Of a stretch of 64,000 nt of DNA, positions 55,209 through 64,000 are shown in pieces. The position numbers and the translations under genes are program-made. Below the pieces are notes generated by a model. The model did not search any database. It was not told the DNA's origin and saw only the letters and a list, made by a program, of their open reading frames with translations. Source of the stretch: Grammothele lineata (taxonomy: Eukaryota; Basidiomycota; Agaricomycetes; Polyporales; Polyporaceae); NCBI GenBank assembly GCA_002150815.3, contig NDFF03000035.1:62001-126000 (forward strand). Direction: 5' to 3'. How positions within the stretch are numbered: position 1 is the stretch's first letter; the number at the start of each line of letters is the position of its first letter.

Positions 55209-57335
55209 TCACTGGGTGAAGCCGGAGATGCCCGAGAAGTTGATCGGACCGGCGGAACCGCCAGTGACCTTGAGCGCGGACCAGTCCCAGGTGCCTGACG
55301 GGAATGGAGAAATGTAAGTCACAGCGATGGGCAAGAAAGGGTAGTAGGGAGAGAAGAAGGCACGCACCGGTGCACGAGCCGGAGCCACAGTTGACCGCGA
55401 CGCGCTGCGCGTCGGAGTTCACGGAGATGGTGTTCGTGGTGCCGACGAAGTTGACACCCTGAGGGGCGCGGGAGCCGGGGAGATAGAAGGGGATAGAGCG
55501 GGCGTGCGGTTAACAACTCGACCCCTAGTCAAATACCGCGAGTGGGCACTTACCGAGAGCTTCACGCCGTTGCCAGGAGTACCGAGAGTGTCGGGGTAGC
55601 TCTACAAGCGTGAGCAGCCTTAGTGTTGTTGATCCTAGGGTTGATGGGTGGAGAGACGCACCTGGTCAATGAGAACACCGAACTGGCGCATGCCGGTGGC
55701 AGTGTTGCCGGAATAGGTGATGTTGGAAACGGTCGAGTCAGTGGAGGCAGCCTTGGTCTTGATGCGGAGCGCCTGGTCGCTATTCAGAGGGCATTACAGT
55801 GAGCTCGCGGGGCCATCGCGGTCAAGGAGAAGAGAGCGTACTTGTCCTGGACGTTGTTGTTCAGGATCTGGATACCGTTGACAGTCACGTCCGAGTCAAT
55901 GGACCCCTACAGTCGTGGAACAAATAAGGAACCATTGGCGAACGGTCTACGGAGATGGGAATGCAGGTACGTACTACGGAGATACCGTGACCACCAATGC
56001 ACGTGTTGCGCTGGAAGATGATGTTGCTGCCCTTGTTGATTGCGAGACAGTCGTCCTGGTTATGGATCGTGCTAAGCAGAAAAACACCGTTGAACATGGT
56101 ATATCCTTTGGCTAGCCGAAGTTACAGATACGCACCTGTCCTCAATGGTCAGGTCAGTCGTACTGACGTCGAACCCATCGGTGTTGTGTCCAGCAGCCTT
56201 GCCGTCACTCTTGGAGTTGGGTGCGTCACCGGCCGCTATCAGCGACGTCACCGTCAGTACACACCACGTGGATTGTGAGACGTTGTGAACTCACAGTCAT
56301 CGATCGTAAGCTGGGACATGGTGAGCGCCGCAGGGTTCGACACGCTGTACACGCGCGCAGGCGAGTTGAGGACCTTGACGTTCTAGATCGGCGCAGCCCA
56401 ACTCAATCAGCTCGTATGGACAGAGAAAGGGCATGCTTTGCGTGGCTTACGGTGTAGGTTCCGGAGATTTTGATCCTGTGAGGAGACGATGACAGGAGCT
56501 TGCTAAGTATATCAAGAGAAGGTTAAGTGAACGCATGCGTACTTCATCATTGGTGCGGGCTTTGTGACACCACCATTGCCGCCCTGGCCATCCTGCGCTT
56601 CCCGTCAGCCATGACAGGTCTCCGGGTACGTACTGATCTCAGTACTCACCCAGTAGGACGGGCCGTTGCCGTCGAAGGTGTGGCCGTTGCCGTTGACTGT
56701 ACGACACCGGTGGCGTGTCAGCACACCCAACGGAAAGACTCAGCAAAAGGTTCCGAAAAACACCCACAAGTGATCGATTTGCCGCTACAGACCGAGGCAA
56801 CCGCGGGTCAGCGTCCAAGTCGAGGCATGCGGGACACACGATATGACGTACCTGACTTGGAAGAGCGGTCCTGCCCAGTCCTTCACAGCGAAGGTCACGT
56901 CACCCTCTACACACGCGTGCGCGGGGAGCGAAAATAGAGTGGGAACGTGTACCCGGTCAGCCTCGCCCCAGCTAATTATTGCACCGCCACTGCAGCCGTG
57001 CACCGCTCGCCCGCTACGCTTAATGCAAGGCACCCCAAGGTCGGTACCTGAGACATTGCAGACGCGCAAGCACGGGCAAGCGAGGGCGCACGGGCACGGG
57101 AGGTGCGGGGAGGAGACGTACCCATGTTGACCGTCGTGCCGTCTGCGAGGTCGAGGTTGAACGTCTCGCCGGCGGGGACGGTGAACGAGTTAATGTTCAC
57201 GGTCGTGCATTTGACCGCGTCGTCGACGTCGTCCAGAGACGAGATCGTGCCAGTGCAGTCGGTCGCGGCGGGGGCGCCGAGGACGGCCTGCGTGACGGCG
57301 AGGAGTGCGGCGAGGCGAAGGAACGAGGACACCAT
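55209..57335 (-). CDS. Endopolygalacturonase, glycoside hydrolase family 28
   Basis: Fourteen exons: 57335-57122, 56906-56852, 56784-56768, 56696-56650, 56592-56543, 56475-56451, 56382-56295, 56235-56136, 56071-55975, 55906-55842, 55779-55662, 55601-55554, 55458-55368, 55294-55209; 366 residues. It hydrolyses alpha-1,4-galacturonan of pectin. A signal peptide ends near VLG-APAA. The catalytic set is complete: NTDGFDVS (183-190), NQDDCLAIN (Asp205/206), GGHGIS (His227) and RIK (258-260). Parallel beta-helix features such as [19 protein letters not shown] are present. Exon 3 is only 17 nt (giving SGKSIT across its joins) and is needed to keep frame between [11 protein letters not shown] and NGNGHTF. 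The first intron is 215 nt. Confidence 0.93.
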
Positions 57336-60300
57336 TGTGAGTGCAGAGGAACAGACGAGTGCGGCGGTCGTGCTGGGACAGAATGCAGAGGAAGCTCGAC
57401 TGGAGCGGTGGAGCACGGTGGACGATGGCGGCGGCCTTATATCCCTCCTTGAAAGTGCACAACAGGGCTTCCACTCTTCTCGGAAAAACATGCGGGACGA
57501 AGAGATGTGGGGGAAGCGCACGTCCATGCCGGCGGAGAGCACAGTCATGGGGTTCGAGAACGTGAGGGCTTCGCGCACGCGTCACATCTGCGGCGCGAGC
57601 ACATGCGACGGTGTGAACGACGGGGGTGAGCGGGCCACGACGGTGCGCCCGGACGCGACCCGACGCGTGAGCCACCACAGGTGACGGTCACCATCGAGAT
57701 GCGAGGGTCGCGTACCGGGAAAAAGCCTGGCTTGCTAGATGGGGCGTCCGGAGGGTAGGAGGCCCGACCGAGATCATCAATTGTTTGAATTTGTATGAGG
57801 GTCGGTGCAGCAGCGTCGAAAGTCACGTCTCCCCAAGGGATTAATGTTTACGCCGACGCCTTACTCGCCAAAGACTGCAAGATTTCGTCTTCGAGCCTAT
57901 GCAAGAAATTGAGCCGAGCTTACGCCAAAGAGTAGCACTTGCGGGGGCATGACAAGCGCAAAACAACGTGGGCGGTCAGCGGGATCGCCGCTAGAAGCCT
58001 CCTGTGCTCTTCCGCAGGGAATGTGAGAACCGATGGGAGAGGGCCATGACCCCCGCTGACCTGTTGATGACGACGGCTGCGGATTGTATTAGGTGCCAAA
58101 TCTGAGCATGGTGCATGGAGGTCAGAACCGCTCCCGACGGGAATACATGTCACCGTAAAATGAAAAGTCTCACACCTGGGTCTGGGCTGTCGTTCCGTGC
58201 CGTGAACAATTTACGGAACAGGATTAGGGTCAACGGCGCGTGCCATGACGACGCGGCTGGCACATGGGCCAATATTGCAAGGCCTGAATGGCATGTGCGT
58301 AGCGTTGGCTGACATCAGTCAGACAACTACCGAGCATTATGAGATATCAGGAACATCGACTCGCAAGACGAGTGAAAACGGTATATGCGGCGATGAGCAA
58401 GCGGAGAGAGGCGGAAGAGTGAAGACACGAGGAACTTCATGACTGAGGGACGTGCGCCGTGCGCGCCGTGAGCGCCCGTGTCGGGTTCGAACCCACGCCT
58501 CTCGGAACCGCCCGGCGAGCGCTCCGCCTCCAAGGTTTTACTTAACGCCTGCCTTGAATAATCCCGCCACGAAGGTTCCTCACACACGGTTCCTCACACA
58601 CGGTTCCTCGTGGTCCCTGGTCATCTTTAGCCTCTACGCACCCGGCCGGTCTACCGCCTGTGGCCTTTTGCGTCCCCAACGCGTTCACGAAAAAAGTACC
58701 GAACGGCCCGCGCCACCCTGCAGAGCGGCCCGCGAGGATCAGAAGCCACCAACAAGCCCCGAAGTTGTTGCACCCGCATTGCGACCCACCCACCGCCTCC
58801 CTCCTTCGAAGCTCAAGCTTTGTGCGCGGAGTATCGCTCATGTCGCTTCCGCGCCACGACCCGCAATTCACTATCCTCTGTCGCGCGGCTGAACTCTAGC
58901 AGAAGAAGAACGCTGTGCGCGGTCCCGACCGGCATTACCCCGTCCTACCATACACTCCTCCAGCACAGCGTGCACAGCAAGCCGGCCCGCCCCCACGGCC
59001 CGTGCTAAAAGCTCGGAACTTGTAGCGACATTTTAGCCTTTTCGTGAGGGTCATGCCCGTATTTGCGACGGACCAAGGGTCGCAGCAGCACATACGATGC
59101 ACGATGCTCGAGACGTGTGCATGAGGGCGTACTCACAGAAATAGAGTCGGACGCGGGAGCCTCGGCTCGCGAGGAAGCTTGAGGAAGTGAGTTAACTACG
59201 TTCGTCGGTCAAACTCTTGCGCGTCCTCCTATGGAGGTAGGACTCCGGACTATCTCGCCGCAAACATGGTTGGCGTTCTAAGTTCTATCAGAACGAAACC
59301 AGGAGCGAAGTCTATATTTCGGCCCGGACGGGGACCTCAGGTATACAGCCGCAGCGCTGAGTAGCGAGTAGTGATACACATAGGAGATAGGAGGGCAGAG
59401 GCAGGTAGACCGGCAGGCACGAACGAACACGAGAAACGAGAAAGGGGAAGGGGAAGAGGAACAGAGATCCAGCATAAGCCCAGGACGGGAGCAGAAGGTA
59501 GAACGAGACCGACGAGAAGCTGACTACGGACAAAACAAGACGACGGAGAGGAAATAGGATAGGAGAAGAAGCATATGATGGTCGACGAGAGGGAGTACGA
59601 TCGACTACCGGACACGCGTCGGGCTATAACGCCAGACGACGCCCCGGGGCGATTTACTAGTTTACACTGTACGGGTGAGCAGGAGAGGGGGACGTGCATA
59701 GGCGACGAGAAAGGGCGCCACTACCGAACCAACCTGCCTCGGGTCATTCCGGCGCAGGAACGCATCGAAGACCGGGAAGCGAGAAAGGGAAAGAAACAGC
59801 AGAAAAAGAAGAGCACGAGAGTTCCGAGTCAAAGCAGCTACCGTAAGACCCGCCCGCACACTCTCCCCAAACGCAGATCAAGAAGAAAAATCGACGCTAG
59901 ATTGAGGACGGAAGAACGAGCGCGGCGTACAGATGGGCAGGGTAGGTAGAGCATGCGTAGATGTATGATTGTATGTACGCATGGACGTAGTCACACTAGT
60001 AATGTAGACAGGGCCCGGCAGAAGACAGAACGAAGCACAGACAAAGGACCAGGGTGTGTGTGGGGTACACAGCGTACATGTGTGTACGAAAAAGGACGAA
60101 GGGAGGGAGAGAGGAGAAAAGGATGGAAGGCGGGAGCAGATGGTGAGGAAAAGAACGACGTGTGCAGGGGGAGAGGAGAGGGGGGACAAGGATAGATCAT
60201 AGAGCAATATGAATAAATACGCTTAAGCGACAGCGGCGGGGAAGCCGCGGCGGCGCGGTCCGCCGTGCGAGCGAGGGCGAGGACGACGAAGGCGAAGACG

Positions 60301-60387
60301 AGGAAGGGCCTACAAACAGCCCCAACCCCCCCAACCCCCCTCCTCACCCCGCTCCTCCCCCCACAGACCCACCGTGCGACCCCCACC
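57336..60387. other. 3 kb stretch with no supported gene
   Basis: 57336-57500 is the polygalacturonase promoter. At 58574-58609 a 14 bp unit (GGTTCCTCACACAC) is repeated about 2.6 times. A tRNA-like T-arm (GGGTTCGAACCC) at about 58481-58492 lacks a supporting cloverleaf. 59,300-60,200 is purine-rich on the plus strand, probably the long 3' UTR of the transcription factor gene. Confidence 0.45.
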
Positions 60388-63300
60388 CTAAGTCGCGTAG
60401 AACTTATAATCGTTCCACATCTCCCCAGCAGGGTCGCCCTGCGGGGGCGGCGGCGGCCACGCGTGCATCGCCTGCGGCGGGAGCGCGTGGCCCTGCATCG
60501 ACGGATGCGACGGATGAGACGGACGCGAAGCGTGTGACGGATGAGAGGGATGAGAGGGGTGCGACGGATGTGCGTGTGGGTGCTGATGTGAATGCGGCGG
60601 GAGCCCCTGCTGCTGCTGCTGTTGTTGGGGCGCGTGCGGATGAGGCTGGTGCGACCGATGATGCGGCGGCGGAGGGGGCTGCTGGAACTGCGCGTAGTCC
60701 TGCGGGTGCGCGGGATGTGACGGGTGCGAAGGGTGCGACGGGTGCGAAGGGTGCGACGGGTGCGAAGGGTGCGACGGGTGTGAAGGGTGCGACGGGTGGT
60801 GCGCGAGCGTGGTCATGCTCGGGGCGATCGCGCCCTCGTCCATCATACCCAGCGTGATCGTCGTCGGCCCGTCGAACTCGGGCGGCGGGGGCGGGTACGG
60901 GAGGTAGAACTGGCCAGGCGGCGGCGGGGCAGCGGCGTAGTTGGGCGCCTGCGACTGTGATTGCGCTTGAGGAGGCTGCGCGTACTGAGGCTGCTGCTGA
61001 CCTTGCACCTGAGCAGGATCGAATGGCGGAGAGTCAAACGCCATCGCGTCGTCCGGCGAGCTGTACTGCATCGCATAATCCTCCTGCTGTGGCGCCGGAG
61101 GAGGGGGCGGGCCGGGGAGCGGAAGCGCATACGGCTCAAAGTTCGCAACAGCCGGACTCTGCGGGACCGACGTCGACGCCCGCGCGCCCCCATTGCCCCC
61201 ATTGCCCGGCGGGGTCGTCGTCGTCGTGAGCGGGCTCGGGGGCGGGAGCGCACGCCCAGGCGGGCTCGGCCCAGCTCCAGCCCCGGTCGCCGAGACAGGG
61301 GCGCTCGTGGGCGCCGTCGACACGCTCGCGGTGCGTTGCCGCCTCGACGGGCCCGGCTGGCCCGTCATCGCGCGCATGCGGAGCGGGCCGCTGTACCCGT
61401 TCGCGCCGGAGGCCTTGTCCTTGCCGTCCTTCTCGCGCGCGTCCTTGTCCTTCGCCAGTTTCTTCGCCTCGGGCTTCGGGTTGCCCTTCGCGTCCGCACC
61501 TGCACCGGCGGCGGCACCGTCCTTGGGCTTCGCCCGCGCGCGAGGCGCATCGGGGCGGGACGAGCTCACAGCGACGCCAACGAACGGGAGCTGGAAGCTG
61601 CTCCCCTCCGCGCGCGCACCGTGTTCCCCACTCTCCAGCTCCCCGTGTTTCCTCTTCGTCCCCGCGCTGTTGCTTGCCGGGACAGGGGACACCGGCCCCC
61701 CGCGCGCCGCCTCCGCCTTCCTCTTCATCGCCTCCACGATCCTCACCGCCTCTCCCCTCCCATTCCCTCCCCCGCTCCCGCCCCCATGTGCGCCCCCATG
61801 CACGCCCTCGACACCCCTCCTCGCGTCCCCAATATCCCTCAGTATCCCCAACGCGCACACCACATTCTTCACCCCCTCGCTCGCGATGAGGCTCATCGGC
61901 TCCTGGACGACCGCGTGCGCGCACACGACGGCCGCGTCGAACACCGCCCGTCCAAAGTCGTAAAAGTCGAACACGGCCGGCCGCGTGCGCGCCCAGACGG
62001 CGTGCAGCGCGCGCGCGGCGGCGACGACGCCGTGCGCGGCGCTGATGCTGCCGTACACGGCTTGGTGCGCTGGGGCCCGACGCTGCCCGGAGGATGTGGG
62101 GGAAGAGGAGGAGGAGGAGGAGGAGGAGGAAGAGGAGGAGGAAGAAGAAGAGGCTTTGAGGAAAGGAAGGTACGTCTTGAGCACCAACCTATTCGCGAGG
62201 AGCGCGAGCTCGCACTTCTGCGCCAGCCGGAACGGCGAGCCCACGAGGGGCGCGACGGGTTTGGAGATGTCCGGGGTGACCTCGAGGTGCCACGCGGGGG
62301 GCAGGTCCGCGAGGAAGGCGGCGACGTCGGCCTCGAACGCGCCCGCCTGGTCGAGCGAGAGCTCCGCGGTGGGGTCCTCGGCGAGCGGGTCGCGGAAGGT
62401 CTGCTTCTTGACGCTCTTGACGAGCTGCGCGAGTTTGCACTTGAGCGCGAAGTAGGCCGAGGAAGAGTCCTTGTCTGGGTTCTCGGGTGTGGGTAGGGAT
62501 GTGCATGAGGGTGTGAACTGGTCCTCGTCGACGTCGGCGGGGAGACGCGTAGTATGTGTGTTGTCCGCAATAAGGGGCGGGTGGCCCATGCAGTCCGCGA
62601 CAAAACTGTAGAATTGGTCAGCACGAAGAGAGACAGAAGAGAAGATGTGCTCACAGATCATAATAATAAACATCCCACCACACCCTCCTCCTAGTCTCCG
62701 CCTCAAACAAGTTATAAGTGCCCGGAAACTCGTCGGGGTCCATACCGAGCCCCATCATGCGCGCGACGTTGACCATCTTCCCAACCTTCACATCCAGCCT
62801 CAGTCAGTACCAGCACACCACCCTCAACCAAACTCGGCGCAAAACAGGGAACTCACCAACGGGAACACGCTCTGCGCCACGCTCATCTGACCCTCATGCA
62901 GCATATACAGCACCTGCAAGATCATCGCGATGACCGAGTCCAAGTCGTACGCCGACGTCTTCTCGAACAGCCCCAGCGACTGCTCCGACAGCGCGAACAG
63001 CATCCCCGGCGTCCCCGCGCTGTCACCCGGGCTCGGTGGTGTCCCGGGTTGAGGTTGGTCCGGATTCGAGTTGGAGGGGTGCGGCTGCGGCTCGCCCGAC
63101 GGGGGATCCCCATCCCGCGCAACGAGAGCCCCAAGCGCGAACGCAGCCGAGGCGGCGGCGAAGAAGCTGAGCGTCGGCTTGGGCGCGTTGGACGCGCCCG
63201 CAGCGCCGTTCGCCCTGGACGAGCTGCTCGGTTTAGAGGATGAGAAGAAGATGTCGCGCGCGAGCTCCTGCTTCGTCTTTGGCTTCGACCCATATGCGAG

Positions 63301-64000
63301 GACAACGGCGGCGTTGGCGGCGGTGGCAGAGACGGGCGAGCTCTCGCCGCTCTCGGCCCAGCTGAAGATGGCGGCGATGCGCTGCTCAAAGTGCGGGACG
63401 TTGAAGCAAGGGTGGAGGAGCATCGTCTCCCGGAAGGCCTTGAGATAGCGCGAGCGCGCGGTCTCGGACGGTAGATAAGCTATGAGCGCGGCGGTGACCT
63501 GCGGTAGGGCGGTAGGACCGGCGGAAGGTGGTGGCAAGAAAGATTCGTAAGGCGCGGGAGGATGTAACGAGTTAAACCCGCCAGGAGGGATGTGCACGCC
63601 AGTCCCGGGAGAGAAAGACGATGACGACGAGGCAGGAGGGATAGATACCGGGGTAGGCTCCAGCTTCACGGTCGCTGACGATGTCGACGGACGCATAGAA
63701 CTAGACGCAGCCTCCGAGGGCCGCGACGGCCTCTGGAAGAATTCATCCTCGACTTCCGAGAGCCATAGACCGGCAACGTCGTCGAGACTGATAACTACCG
63801 AACTCCCGGACGCGCCCTGCGCCAAGAGCGCACGGTCGTTACAAGGGAGGCCCGCCATGAGAGCAGCGCCCGCATGTGTGCCGGAAGGACCGGCTCTGCT
63901 GGGGCCAGCGACAGCATTCGGCTGCTTGAGGGAAGGGATGCCAGCGAGGACGGCAGATACCGACGCAGGGGACGACGATTGGAGCTGGGCGAGGACCCTC
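60388..64000 (-). CDS. Fungal-specific transcription factor domain protein (partial, N-terminus outside window)
   Basis: Exons 64000-62857 (continuing past the window), 62785-62655 and 62605-60388; introns 71 and 49 nt. The middle homology region of fungal zinc-cluster regulators is clear: AYLPSETARSRYLKAFRETMLLHPCFNVPHFEQRI, GKMVNVARMMGLGMDPDEFPG, then EAETRRRVWWDVYYYDLFVADCMG, and LPADVDEDQF. The DNA-binding zinc cluster would lie upstream, beyond the window, so it is not seen. The C-terminal half is long, disordered and low complexity: a serine run (about 62101-62152), Ala/Pro/Gln tracts, repeated PSH triplets (about 60540-60800) and a Q run. It ends GDPAGEMWNDYKFYAT. Target genes are unknown; nearness to the pectinase is only suggestive. 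Confidence 0.82.
60712..60800. repeat. Tandem 9/18 bp repeat encoding PSH triplets
   Basis: Units of GGGTGCGAAGGGTGCGAC on the plus strand, in frame within the transcription factor coding sequence (Pro-Ser-His repeats on the minus strand). A slippage-prone coding microsatellite. Confidence 0.85.

Noticed and set aside
58461..58550. tRNA-like T-arm GGGTTCGAACCC
   Set aside because: On both strands I could not draw matching acceptor, D and anticodon arms; the best stem gives a structure too short for a tRNA. A covariance-model scan would settle it.
60712..60800. Regular short repeats that could suggest an array
   Set aside because: They are back-to-back codon repeats without unique spacers, inside a coding exon, so not CRISPR.
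60961..62496. 511-residue open frame on the plus strand
   Set aside because: It is antisense to the transcription factor exon and highly Arg/Ala/Gly-rich because of GC-biased codon use; no domain or splice support.

Overview
The window looks like nuclear DNA of an agaricomycete basidiomycete, probably a wood-decay polypore type. The signs are GC-rich genes cut by many 48-75 nt introns with GT(A/G)NGY donors and short CTNAN branch sites, a Clp1-like sexual-development regulator, a DUF6589 protein, a tandem P450 expansion, and basidiomycete-type F-box/LRR and fungal transcription factor proteins. Gene models were built by hand from reading frame, splice signals and family conservation; all exon phases were checked for continuity.

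Layout. 1-18.5 kb is mostly single-copy housekeeping: an FHA protein with Ki-67-like repeats (partial), tRNA-Ile(AAU), Clp1-like, a 4.6 kb stretch with no supported gene, an F-box protein, the GPI-GlcNAc transferase subunit Gpi1, the DNA-end-resection factor Ctp1/Sae2/CtIP, and the splicing factor Syf2, divergent from a serine/threonine kinase.

21.2-28.2 kb is the standout. A 6,991 bp element has two-block terminal inverted repeats (TIRs) beginning TAGGTTCGGA and is flanked by a perfect 9 bp target duplication, TCGCGCATC. It carries two tail-to-tail genes, a RecQ-like helicase with a cysteine cluster and a DUF6589 protein. It sits at the very 3' end of the kinase gene, whose present stop codon is the first three bases of the element. 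I know of no described transposon family with this gene content, and it is my candidate for the undescribed system.

28.8-51 kb holds a GPI-anchored Kre9/Knh1-type wall protein, then five paralogous P450 genes with the same nine-exon architecture. Three of them are paired tail-to-tail with copies of a short sequence encoding a 68-residue protein. Two copies keep that frame with mostly synonymous changes and one has a premature stop. The last two P450/partner units are a direct ~3.8 kb tandem duplication that includes the promoters.

51-64 kb holds tRNA-Gly(GCC), a secreted GPI-anchored alginate-lyase-fold protein, a secreted endopolygalacturonase of 14 exons (one only 17 nt), a 3 kb stretch with no supported gene, and the 3' part of a fungal transcription factor that runs off the window.
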